This document shows, in pieces, positions 9,001 through 17,826 of a stretch of 32,267 nt of DNA. The position numbers were made by a program, and so were the translations under genes. Location of the stretch: contig CANJSS010000019.1 in NCBI GenBank assembly GCA_947476955.1, positions 1 through 32,267 of the forward strand, read 5' to 3'. The notes beneath the pieces are model-generated. The model saw only the letters and a list, made by a program, of their open reading frames with translations. It ran no database searches and had not been told where the DNA came from. The DNA is from Flavobacteriales bacterium. Its GTDB lineage: Bacteria; Bacteroidota; Bacteroidia; Flavobacteriales_D; Crocinitomicaceae. How positions within the stretch are numbered: position 1 is the stretch's first letter; every line of letters starts with the position of its first letter.

Positions 9001-9033
9001 CAAAGTTAAACATCTTATGAAATATTCGAACAA
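9001..9033 (-). promoter_or_regulatory. Bacteroidota-type promoter (TTG-N22-TAACTTTG) for the 8585-8944 gene
   Basis: Minus strand: TTG (9031-9033), 22-nt spacer, TAACTTTG (9001-9008), matching the established TTG / TAnnTTTG consensus. Confidence 0.55.
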
Positions 9034-9112
9034 TTTCATCGAAAACCTCACTATTTTTTCTAATATTTGAGGGTCAAGTTAGTTTTCTGGTTAATTTCCA
9101 ACTTGGAAAAAC

Positions 9113-9120
9113 TATTTTTG
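9113..9120 (+). promoter_or_regulatory. -7 element TATTTTTG upstream of the LysE-family gene
   Basis: Exact TAnnTTTG match, 21 bp upstream of the TTG start; no clear -33 element seen. Confidence 0.4.
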
Positions 9121-9141
9121 TAGAATAATATATAACACGGT

Positions 9142-9789
9142 TTGATAGATTTAATAATAAAAGGAATTGTCACAGGCTTTATATTGAGCATAATGATTGG
9201 TCCGGTTTTCTTCGTTTTACTGGAAACAAGCATTAGAAGAGGGGTTCGGTCAGCATTGGCTTTGGACTTGGGTGTTCTTTTGAGTGATTTGTTATATATT
9301 TTAATTGCCTACGTTTTCTATTCAGAGGTTTCTGCACTGAATTCCGGAGAAAAATCTGGACTGCTCAAAATTATTGGAGGATCCTTATTTTTGCTCTACG
9401 CTTTTAGTACGTTTTTTAAAAAAGTAAAGGAAATAAAAGTTGATGCTTTGGGTAAAATTGTTCAAAAGCCAAGCGATTATGTGATGCTTTCTTTGAAGGG
9501 ATTTTTGCTGAATCTTGCAAATCCGATGGTTATTTTTTACTGGTTTAGCGTGATGACTTTAGCCGAGAAAAATACAAATTCCACGGATAATCAGGATGGT
9601 TCCATTTTCTTTTTTATTTTGGTGCTTCTCATAACCTATTTTTCCATAGACATATTGAAGATTTTTGGCGCAAAAAAACTGCGGCCTTTAGTAACAGATA
9701 AATTGTTAGTTACCCTAAATCGCCTGATAGGGATTGTTTTTTTTGGGTTTGGTGTTTTTTTGATAATTCAGGGAACGCTTAAAATATAA
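9142..9789 (+). CDS. LysE family translocator (TTG start)
   Basis: 215 aa multi-pass membrane protein; GFILSIMIGPVFFVLLETSIRRGVRSALALDLGVLLSDLLYILIAY typical of LysE/RhtB. Confidence 0.87.
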   Translation: MIDLIIKGIVTGFILSIMIGPVFFVLLETSIRRGVRSALALDLGVLLSDLLYILIAYVFYSEVSALNSGEKSGLLKIIGGSLFLLYAFSTFFKKVKEIKVDALGKIVQKPSDYVMLSLKGFLLNLANPMVIFYWFSVMTLAEKNTNSTDNQDGSIFFFILVLLITYFSIDILKIFGAKKLRPLVTDKLLVTLNRLIGIVFFGFGVFLIIQGTLKI

Positions 9790-9845
9790 GCTTATCGGTG
9801 TAACCGAACGCGAAGTAAAAGTTATAGTATCTAAATATATTTCTA

Positions 9846-11555
9846 ATGAAAATTAGCTTAATTCTCCTCCAAATTCTTACTTTTTCTTCTGTTTTTTCGC
9901 AAGTTGTTTTCAAGGAAAATCTTACAAAGAAGACATCACTTTTTTGGGATTTCAATAAAATTCAGCTGCAGGCAATTGGTTCTTATTACCAAGATGACTT
10001 GGATGTTACCACGGAAAACCACGGAAAATGGTTGTATTATGATCGAAATGGTGTCTTGGAAGAAGAACGAAATTATTTTCGTGGAATGCTCCATGGGCGA
10101 GTAATCTTATACTATCCCAACGAAAAAAAGAAACAGGAAGGATATTTTTATCTTGACCAACAAGATAGCGTTTACCGCGAATGGTCGGACGATGGAAAAT
10201 TGAGCGTTGAAGGACAATACAATTTAAATGCACCAACTGGGAAGTGGACGTATTATTACTTAGACGGAAGAGAAAAATCGGTCGAAGAAGTTAAAGGCAA
10301 CGTGAACTACCTTGTTTCTTTTTGGCTTCCCGATTCATTGCATACTCAGACAATCGTCAATGGAACTGGCGAATTAGCGGTTTATTATTCCACTGGAACA
10401 CTGAAAGAATGGTACAATTATAAAGACGGCTTAAAAGACGGCCCATTTCAAGAAGTGAGTATTTATGGCTATAAAACGCTTGCAGGATTTTTTGAAAATG
10501 GCGAAAAAGACAGCACCTGGACTTTCGCATACTATACTGGAGACATAGAAAAAACAAGTAATTACAAAAATGGTGTCTTGAATGGAGAGTATAATTATTT
10601 CTACGATAGTGGCCAACTAAATGTGAAAGGTTTTTATGCTGACGGGAAAAAGGTTGGTCAATGGACTTGGTTTACCAATAAAGGAACGAAGGATATGGAA
10701 GGTACTTTTGAAAACGATATCCAGCACGGAGATTGGAAATACTGGCACCCAACAGGTGAAGTTTCGTATACTGCGCAATATGAAAATGGCTTGAAATCTG
10801 GGAAATGGACTTATTGGTACAAAAATGGAAAACTGTTCAAAGAAGGAACATTCAAAAACGATACGAAAGATGGCCTTTGGCAAACGTGGTACGAAAATGG
10901 TAAATTACTCATGAATGGCGTTTACGCTGACGGAAAAGAAACTGGAGAATGGATGAATTACTGGGAAAATGGTAAACTTAAAAATAAATCTACCTTTTCT
11001 AAAGGAGAATTAGATGGGGAATGGCTTTCTTATTTCCCTTCCGGAAAATTGATGCTGACCGGAGAATACGAAGGAAACCTTAAAGTTGGAGAATGGTCTA
11101 ATTATTTTGAAAATGGGAAACCCAAAGACTTGGTGACCTACAAAATTTTTAAGGATAAATCCAAAGTTGATTACGGTATAATGAAAGATCGAATCCATTT
11201 AGACAGTAAAAAAGATGGTTTGTCTATTTCTTATTCTAACAAGGATTTTGCAAAAACGGAAGAGGGAAGTTTCAAACAAGGACAAAAAGATGGCGAATGG
11301 ATTGCCTTTTATCCTGGTGGCCGAAATCCCGCTGTAATCTCCAATTACAAAGAAGGCGACTTAAATGGCACGATGAAGCAGTTTGATCGCAGAGGAAATC
11401 TTTTACAGGAAATAGAGTATAAAAAAGGAATGAAACACGGCCGATTTATCATTTATGGTAAAAATGGGGAAATTATTTCAGAGAAAAAATTCCAAGATGG
11501 TATGCAAGTAATCGAAGGTCAAAACAATACGCCCGGAAGTTTCTCACCAAGATAA
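9846..11555 (+). CDS. YwqK-type (MORN-like) repeat secreted protein
   Basis: Signal peptide plus many tandem repeats such as GKWTYWYKNGKLFKEGTFKNDTKDGLWQTWYENGKLLMNGVYADGKETGEW. Confidence 0.88.
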   Translation: MKISLILLQILTFSSVFSQVVFKENLTKKTSLFWDFNKIQLQAIGSYYQDDLDVTTENHGKWLYYDRNGVLEEERNYFRGMLHGRVILYYPNEKKKQEGYFYLDQQDSVYREWSDDGKLSVEGQYNLNAPTGKWTYYYLDGREKSVEEVKGNVNYLVSFWLPDSLHTQTIVNGTGELAVYYSTGTLKEWYNYKDGLKDGPFQEVSIYGYKTLAGFFENGEKDSTWTFAYYTGDIEKTSNYKNGVLNGEYNYFYDSGQLNVKGFYADGKKVGQWTWFTNKGTKDMEGTFENDIQHGDWKYWHPTGEVSYTAQYENGLKSGKWTYWYKNGKLFKEGTFKNDTKDGLWQTWYENGKLLMNGVYADGKETGEWMNYWENGKLKNKSTFSKGELDGEWLSYFPSGKLMLTGEYEGNLKVGEWSNYFENGKPKDLVTYKIFKDKSKVDYGIMKDRIHLDSKKDGLSISYSNKDFAKTEEGSFKQGQKDGEWIAFYPGGRNPAVISNYKEGDLNGTMKQFDRRGNLLQEIEYKKGMKHGRFIIYGKNGEIISEKKFQDGMQVIEGQNNTPGSFSPR

Positions 11556-11583
11556 GGTGAATCGACCACAAGGAACTTTCAAT

Positions 11584-12174
11584 TTAAAGTAATACTTGTA
11601 GATTTGTAGTGAAGAGTTTAATGGCAATCGCTAAAAGAATTATTCCAAATACCTTTTTAAGTATCGCAATTCCGCCTATTCCAAGAATATTTTCAATTCT
11701 ACGGGTTAGCTTCAGCACAATATAGACGATAATTACGTTGATGATAATAGCCAATAGAATGTTGATTTGTTGAAACTCTGCTTTCAACGACACTAAAGTT
11801 GTCATCGTTCCAGCTCCTGCAATAATTGGAAATGCCAGCGGAACTACACTTGCTGTTTTTCCACTCACCTCATCCCGAAATAAACGCACGCCCAATATCA
11901 TTTCCATCGCCATTGCAAATAAAATCAATGCTCCCGCAACGGCAAATGCTTCAATTGAAACGCCAAATAATTTTAAGATACTTTCTCCTAAAATTAAAAA
12001 CCCCAACATAATAAATAAGGAAACGATACTCGTCCTGGCTTCGTGAATCGAGCCAGCAGATTCCTTGATTTTAATAATTAATGGAATTGATCCTAATATA
12101 TCAATAACCGCAAAGAGCACTGTTGTTGCTTTAAAAAGTCCTCCCCAGTTAAATCCTTGAAAAAAATTATGCAT
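11584..12174 (-). CDS. MarC family protein (integral membrane)
   Basis: FAVIDILGSIPLIIKIK...AFAVAGALILFAMAMEMILG...VVPLAFPIIAGAGTMTTLV signature of MarC. Confidence 0.88.
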   Translation of the reverse strand: MHNFFQGFNWGGLFKATTVLFAVIDILGSIPLIIKIKESAGSIHEARTSIVSLFIMLGFLILGESILKLFGVSIEAFAVAGALILFAMAMEMILGVRLFRDEVSGKTASVVPLAFPIIAGAGTMTTLVSLKAEFQQINILLAIIINVIIVYIVLKLTRRIENILGIGGIAILKKVFGIILLAIAIKLFTTNLQVLL

Positions 12175-12751
12175 GCGTTTGATTTAGAATTGTTTGTTCG
12201 ATAACAACTGGAAAGTAGGCGTGTTCCAAGTGGTGAATTTTTTTCTTCAAGCTAGAAAGCGTTTCTTCTTCATCTACTTGGCAATAAAATTGTGCAAGCA
12301 TTCTTCCTTCATCAAAGTTTTCATCAACAAAATGAATACTAATTCCCGAATTTTTTGATTTAGCGGAAAGTACCGCAAGATGGACATTATCACCATACAT
12401 TCCTTTTCCTCCGAAATTAGGAAGCAAGGAAGGGTGAATATTGATGATTTTTTCTTTGAAATTTAGAATGAATTCTTTTGGAATTAAGCGTAAATAACCA
12501 GCTAGAACAACATACTTAATTTTATGTTCAGCACATATGTCCAAAAGAAACTGTCCTTCCGATACTTGCTGGTTATCCAAAACTAAAACAGGAGGAGCTA
12601 TAGTTTTTGCTGCTAAAACCAATGGAGATTCTTTACGATTTGTCATTAAAAATGCAACTTCGATGTGCGCGTTGTTCTCAAAATGGCGCAAAATATTTAG
12701 TGCATTACTGCCAGCTCCAGAAGCGAAAATAGCCAGACGAATTTTTAACAT
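12167..12751 (-). CDS. purN: Phosphoribosylglycinamide formyltransferase
   Basis: RLAIFASGAGSNALNIL, YVVLAGYLRLIP, NIHPSLLPNFGGKGMYGDNVH; overlaps the MarC-family start by 8 nt. Confidence 0.92.
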   Translation of the reverse strand: MLKIRLAIFASGAGSNALNILRHFENNAHIEVAFLMTNRKESPLVLAAKTIAPPVLVLDNQQVSEGQFLLDICAEHKIKYVVLAGYLRLIPKEFILNFKEKIINIHPSLLPNFGGKGMYGDNVHLAVLSAKSKNSGISIHFVDENFDEGRMLAQFYCQVDEEETLSSLKKKIHHLEHAYFPVVIEQTILNQTHA

Positions 12752-13073
12752 GCCGTAAAGTTACAAAGTATCGACTATAAATGGCTAGTGAAGCGATAAA
12801 AATCCAATAAATAGTTTAGAAGTTAAATTATTTTAAAATTCTATGAAAACGAGCGAAAAGGACATATTTAGTTGGACATTAGATGCTGGTTAAAAAGTAT
12901 TTTAGTCAGGCTAAAGCATAAAATTTAGGTTTTTGGAGCAACAAATGGAGATTTTCAACTGAATTTCATCCTCTTTAGATTCCTCCAATAATTTGATTTA
13001 ACTTAGTTAAACTGCTTGTTTACGAGCATTGAAAATAGAATTGTGTGCAACTTAATGAATTATAATAGGTAAA

Positions 13074-13081
13074 TAATTTTG
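13074..13081 (+). promoter_or_regulatory. -7 element TAATTTTG upstream of acpP
   Basis: Exact TAnnTTTG match about 58 bp before acpP; no convincing -33 TTG at the proper spacing. Confidence 0.35.
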
Positions 13082-13138
13082 TTTTTTGATGCATTGTTTT
13101 TTTCTTTGCAGCCTGATTAACCTTTAAAAAGAGAAGAA

Positions 13139-13375
13139 ATGTCTGATATCAAATCAAAAGTAATATCTATTATCGTAGATAAGTTGGGTGTTGAAGAAAG
13201 TGAAGTAACGAATGAAGCGTCTTTCACAAACGATTTAGGAGCTGATTCACTTGACACAGTAGAATTGATTATGGAATTCGAAAAAGAATTCAATATCGCT
13301 ATCCCAGACGATCAAGCAGAAAACATCCAAACAGTTGGTGATGCAGTTTCTTATATTGAAGAGAACGCAAACTAA
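13139..13375 (+). CDS. acpP: Acyl carrier protein
   Basis: 78 aa with phosphopantetheine site [20 protein letters not shown]. Confidence 0.97.
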   Translation: MSDIKSKVISIIVDKLGVEESEVTNEASFTNDLGADSLDTVELIMEFEKEFNIAIPDDQAENIQTVGDAVSYIEENAN

Positions 13376-13412
13376 TTGAAAAGATAGTTATTGTAGTCTA
13401 AAGAAGTTCTGT

Positions 13413-14666
13413 ATGGAATTAAAAAGAGTTGTAGTTACTGGAATGGGTGCGCTCACACCTATTGGAAACACATTAGGTGAATACTGGGATGCGTTGCTGA
13501 TGGGAAAGAGTGGAGCTGCTCCAATAAAACAATTCGATGCTTCTTTATTTAAAACACACTTTGCTTGTGAAGTGAAAAATTTCAATGTGGAAGATTTCAT
13601 TGATCGAAAAGAGGCAAGAAAATTAGATCAATTTTCACAGTATGCTATGGTTTCCGCAACGGAAGCCATGGCGGATGCTGCACTTTTGGAATCTAATCCA
13701 AATTTAGATCGAATCGGTGTGATTTGGGGATCAGGTATTGGAGGGTTAAAAACTTTTCAAGACGAAGCTCAAAACTTCTTTTCAGGAGATGGAACTCCCC
13801 GTTTTAATCCTTTTTTCATCCCAAAAATGATCGCAGATATTGCAGCAGGTCATATTTCTATTAAATTCGGATTGCGTGGACCAAACTACGTTACCGTTTC
13901 TGCATGCGCTTCTGCAACAAATGCAATTATTGATGCCTTTAATTTAATCCGTTTGGGAAAAGCCGATGCATTTGTAACGGGTGGTTCAGAAGCTGCTGTA
14001 AACCAGATGGGAATGGGAGGATTTAATGCATTGAAAGCGCTTTCTACACGAAACGATTCTCCAGAAACGGCGTCTCGTCCTTTTGATCTTGACCGTGATG
14101 GCTTTGTTCTAGGGGAAGGAAGTGGCGCATTAATTCTAGAAGAATATGAACATGCTGTAAAACGTGGCGCAAAAATTTACGCGGAAGTTATTGGCGGAGG
14201 AATGTCCGGCGATGCTTACCACATGACAGCTCCTCATCCAGAAGGACTTGGCGCAAGAAATACAATGATTGCTGCATTAGAAGATGCATATTTGGAACCT
14301 TCAGCAATTGATTATGTTAACGTACACGGAACTTCAACTCCTCTTGGAGATGTTGCCGAAGTAAAGGCTATTCAACACGTTTTTGGTGAACACGCTTATA
14401 ATTTGAACATTAGTTCTACAAAATCCATGACAGGTCACCTTTTGGGAGCCGCTGGAGCAATTGAAGCAATCGCTTGTATCATGGCGGTGAATCACGACAT
14501 TGTTCCTCCAACGATTAACCACTTTACGGACGACCCAGAATTGGATACTAAATTGAATTTTACCTTTAACACAGCCCAAAAACGCGTAGTAAATATTGCG
14601 CTTTCGAATACATTTGGCTTTGGAGGTCACAATACAAGTATTATTGTGAAGAAATTTAATGGATAA
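13413..14666 (+). CDS. fabF: Beta-ketoacyl-ACP synthase II
   Basis: RVVVTGMGALTPIGN, active-site VSACASATNAI, NVHGTSTPLGD, KSMTGHLLGAAGAIEA. Confidence 0.97.
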   Translation: MELKRVVVTGMGALTPIGNTLGEYWDALLMGKSGAAPIKQFDASLFKTHFACEVKNFNVEDFIDRKEARKLDQFSQYAMVSATEAMADAALLESNPNLDRIGVIWGSGIGGLKTFQDEAQNFFSGDGTPRFNPFFIPKMIADIAAGHISIKFGLRGPNYVTVSACASATNAIIDAFNLIRLGKADAFVTGGSEAAVNQMGMGGFNALKALSTRNDSPETASRPFDLDRDGFVLGEGSGALILEEYEHAVKRGAKIYAEVIGGGMSGDAYHMTAPHPEGLGARNTMIAALEDAYLEPSAIDYVNVHGTSTPLGDVAEVKAIQHVFGEHAYNLNISSTKSMTGHLLGAAGAIEAIACIMAVNHDIVPPTINHFTDDPELDTKLNFTFNTAQKRVVNIALSNTFGFGGHNTSIIVKKFNG

Positions 14667-15386
14667 TTGCAACTGAAATTCCCCTTCTTTAGAAAAAAAA
14701 GATCAAAAAATGAGTTAGAATTAATTCGATTCATTTTGCAACGGTTTGGTTACCATCCGTCTAATTTGTCCATATTTCAACAAGCAATTACCCATAAATC
14801 CCTTCGCAATTCAGGAGATGATTCATCCAATGAGCGACTGGAATTCTTAGGAGATGCAATTTTGGATGCTGTAATTGCAGAATATCTGTACCAACGTTTC
14901 CCGAATGAAGATGAAGGATATCTGACTAAAATTAAATCAAAAGTAGTAAGTAGAAAGACATTGGCCGACATTGCAGAAGCCATGAATCTGCGCGAAATCA
15001 TTCAATTTCATAAAGGACGTTCCATAAATTTCACTTCCATCGAAGGAAATGCACTTGAAGCTATAATGGGAGCTATTTATTTAGACGGCGGGTATAATGC
15101 AGTGAAGAAAAGTGTGCAACACCATATTTTCCGAAAATATGTCGATCTCAATAGAATTTTGGAAGAAGAAATAGATTTCAAGTCGAAACTATTTATTTGG
15201 AGTCAGAAAAAAAGGCTAAAATTAGAATACATCGTTTTAAACGAAGAAAATGTTGGCGGAATTTGGAAATATACTGTTATTGCACGTGTCAACGATATAC
15301 ATTACGGTAGAGGCATTGGAACATCAAAAAAAATCGCTGAACAAGCAGCCTCCAAAGAAACCCTGGAATTGATGGGCGAAATTTAA
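14667..15386 (+). CDS. rnc: Ribonuclease III (TTG start abutting the fabF stop)
   Basis: NERLEFLGDAILDAVIAEYLY signature, ALEAIMGAIYLDGGY, C-terminal dsRBD-like region. Confidence 0.95.
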   Translation: MQLKFPFFRKKRSKNELELIRFILQRFGYHPSNLSIFQQAITHKSLRNSGDDSSNERLEFLGDAILDAVIAEYLYQRFPNEDEGYLTKIKSKVVSRKTLADIAEAMNLREIIQFHKGRSINFTSIEGNALEAIMGAIYLDGGYNAVKKSVQHHIFRKYVDLNRILEEEIDFKSKLFIWSQKKRLKLEYIVLNEENVGGIWKYTVIARVNDIHYGRGIGTSKKIAEQAASKETLELMGEI

Positions 15387-15618
15387 TCTTCTAAAGCTAA
15401 ACAATACATCCTGCTAATCAAACTCATACAGCGACCAGTTACGTGCGATTGTATGGAAATAATTTCAAATCTTTTTCCATCGGATAGGATTGCGTAATCG
15501 AAAAAATAAAATCAAAGGAAAGGGATTGAATTAGATTTGATGCGACTACCTTGCAAAACGTTCATTTTTAAAAGTGACAAATTTTGCTTATTTTTAATAG
15601 AAACTAAACTGAATAAGC

Positions 15619-15978
15619 ATGAATAATATCGAATTAGGTGTTTTTGGGGAGGCACTCGCCGAAAGATTTCTTATCCAAAAAGGATACAAGATTCTAGAAA
15701 AAAATGTTCACTTCAAGCGCCTAGAAGCCGATATTATTGCCTTGTATGGCGATGTATTAGTCGTGGTGGAAGTAAAGACGAGACAAACATCCGAAATCGG
15801 TGAGCCATGGCGAGCGGTAACCCGTTCGAAACAAAAACAAATAATTCAAGTCGCAAATTACTACATCAGCAAAAACAATATCGATAAAGAAACCCGATTT
15901 GATATAGTTTCAATTGTACATAATTCCCATCGAACAAACATCGAGCATATTGAAGATGCATTTTATCCGCTGGTTTAA
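15619..15978 (+). CDS. YraN/UPF0102 family endonuclease-like protein
   Basis: GVFGEALAERFLIQKGYKILEKNVHFKRLEADIIALYGDVLVVVEVKTR typical of YraN. Confidence 0.92.
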   Translation: MNNIELGVFGEALAERFLIQKGYKILEKNVHFKRLEADIIALYGDVLVVVEVKTRQTSEIGEPWRAVTRSKQKQIIQVANYYISKNNIDKETRFDIVSIVHNSHRTNIEHIEDAFYPLV

Positions 15979-16022
15979 GGAATAGATTTTTAGCGTATCT
16001 TTGCAAAATAATTCTGCTCGTG

Positions 16023-17036
16023 ATGAACACAAAAAACACTGGAAGAGATAAGTCTCGCACCTCGAGATCAACTTCCTCAAGTAAAACAAAAGCTGGAAAC
16101 GCTCCAAAATCTCCAAAAAGAGAGGCTTCACCCTTCAGTAAAGGGTCAAACAAAGATACGCCAAGAGGCGCAAAGAAAGATTTTAAAAAAGACCCGAAAA
16201 CCGAAACGGTGAAATCTGCAAAAACAGATGATGTGAAACCAAAAGAGGTTTCTGCAAGGGACAAAAGAAAATACATCGATTTTAAGGACAAAGTAAAGAA
16301 AGGAGATCCACTTCCATCTTTCAATGAAGATGAGGTTCGATTAAATAAATATTTAGCAAATGCTGGTATTTGTTCCCGACGCGAGGCAGATGTTTTGATT
16401 GAAACGGGTGTTGTAACAATAAATGGTAAAGTTATCACGGAACTTGGGTACAAGATCAAACCGGGCGACTCTGTTCAATACGATGGCGAAACAATTAATG
16501 CAGAGAAGAAAAGATATGTATTACTGAACAAACCGAAAGGATTCATCACTACGATGGACGATCCGTTTGGAAGAAAAACAGTAATGACCTTGGTAAATAA
16601 AGCGTGTAGAGAACGAATTTATCCGGTAGGAAGATTGGATCGTGAAACAACTGGCCTTTTGTTGTTTACCAATGATGGAGATATGGCAAAGAAATTAACC
16701 CATCCGCGACACCGTGCAGCAAAAATTTACCATGCAGAATTGAATAAGCCAGTAAAAAGAGAAGATCTTGAGAAATTACTAGTCGGTTTGGATTTGGAAG
16801 ATGGGAAAACTAATTTTGATGTTGCAGAGTTTGTTAAAGATGGAAATTCACGCGAAGTAGGCGTAGAATTGCATTCCGGAAAAAATAGAATTGTGCGCAG
16901 AATGTTTGAAGCACTCGAATATGAAGTCGTAAAATTAGACCGCGTTCAGTTTGCCGGTCTAACGAAAAAGGATTTACCGCGTGGTATGTTTCGCCACTTA
17001 AGTGAAAAAGAAGTTGCATTTTTGAAAATGTCTTGA
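16023..17036 (+). CDS. RsuA/RluB-family rRNA pseudouridine synthase with long basic N-terminal tail
   Basis: S4 domain VRLNKYLANAGICSRREADVLIETGVVTING; catalytic YPVGRLDRETTGLLLFTNDG; about 100-aa K/S-rich N-terminus. ATG at 16023 preferred to GTG at 16020. Confidence 0.92.
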   Translation: MNTKNTGRDKSRTSRSTSSSKTKAGNAPKSPKREASPFSKGSNKDTPRGAKKDFKKDPKTETVKSAKTDDVKPKEVSARDKRKYIDFKDKVKKGDPLPSFNEDEVRLNKYLANAGICSRREADVLIETGVVTINGKVITELGYKIKPGDSVQYDGETINAEKKRYVLLNKPKGFITTMDDPFGRKTVMTLVNKACRERIYPVGRLDRETTGLLLFTNDGDMAKKLTHPRHRAAKIYHAELNKPVKREDLEKLLVGLDLEDGKTNFDVAEFVKDGNSREVGVELHSGKNRIVRRMFEALEYEVVKLDRVQFAGLTKKDLPRGMFRHLSEKEVAFLKMS

Positions 17037-17129
17037 TAAATAGGCGTTTATTTTCTAAGTCTACAGTATTAAAAATAGGCATAGAAATAAACGTTATAGA
17101 AAGACGATTACTAATTAAATTGTATTCTG

Positions 17130-17822
17130 ATGAAAATTGTGCTTAGTTGTATTGTTTTTATAGCGCTACTTGTTGTTTCTTGCTCAACAGATGTTAAACT
17201 CGATTCCAAAAACCCATATGCGGAATATTTCTACCCGCTCGACTCTGTTCCTGTAATTTATTTGTATCGCGACGTTGCAAATGGATTGGACGAGCAATTC
17301 CAACGCATTTATGCCATCACAGATTCGCAAGGGGACCATATTATTGTAGAGACTTATTCCGCGGATGGAAGAATTATAGAAGCATTCAATTACAACACAG
17401 ATTCGTTGGATATTATGGATCACATGGTTGTTGATCGTACAAATGAAAAGACAAAAGCCGAGGTTTTTAAAAACAAATTGATACCAATGAACGATTCAGA
17501 GGAAGTTTGGTTTGCTTCGCGCTTTCAAGGCTTTTTGGATTCAACACTTATTCTGAAAGAAATAAAGCGAACCGTTAGTGGTAAAGAAATTCAACACGAA
17601 GTTTTAGGGAAACAAGTTCCGACAATCGTACTGAAAGATAAAATTAGGATGTCTAATTTCAACCCATTCACAAAAAAAGAAAATGTTATGGAAGGTAATT
17701 CTGTGAATTATTTCTCGAAAGGGTATGGCTTGGTTGAATGGCATTCACCAGATAAAAAAGTGCACTATCGCCTAGAGAAAATAATGTCACAAAAAGAATT
17801 TCTCGATATAATTACACGGTAA
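17130..17822 (+). CDS. Hypothetical lipoprotein
   Basis: Lipobox-like VVSCSTD after a hydrophobic signal; 230-aa intact ORF. Confidence 0.7.
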   Translation: MKIVLSCIVFIALLVVSCSTDVKLDSKNPYAEYFYPLDSVPVIYLYRDVANGLDEQFQRIYAITDSQGDHIIVETYSADGRIIEAFNYNTDSLDIMDHMVVDRTNEKTKAEVFKNKLIPMNDSEEVWFASRFQGFLDSTLILKEIKRTVSGKEIQHEVLGKQVPTIVLKDKIRMSNFNPFTKKENVMEGNSVNYFSKGYGLVEWHSPDKKVHYRLEKIMSQKEFLDIITR

Positions 17823-17826
17823 AGGT

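Noticed and set aside
9846-11555. YwqK repeat gene as part of a toxin-antitoxin system
   Set aside because: Product has a signal peptide and neighbours are a LysE transporter and MarC-family gene; no toxin candidate.
15512-15514. In-frame TGA as selenocysteine codon in the 15383-15565 reading frame
   Set aside because: No SECIS-like hairpin seen directly downstream and no known selenoprotein match; chance or decay is simpler.
16127-16146. Hairpin ACCCTTCAGTAAAGGGT inside the pseudouridine synthase gene
   Set aside because: Short 6-bp stem in coding sequence, no T tract, likely chance.
15866-16459. Minus-strand 197-aa ORF opposite the pseudouridine synthase N-terminus
   Set aside because: Long because it is antisense to a low-complexity Lys/Ser-rich stretch; composition is that of a mirror frame.
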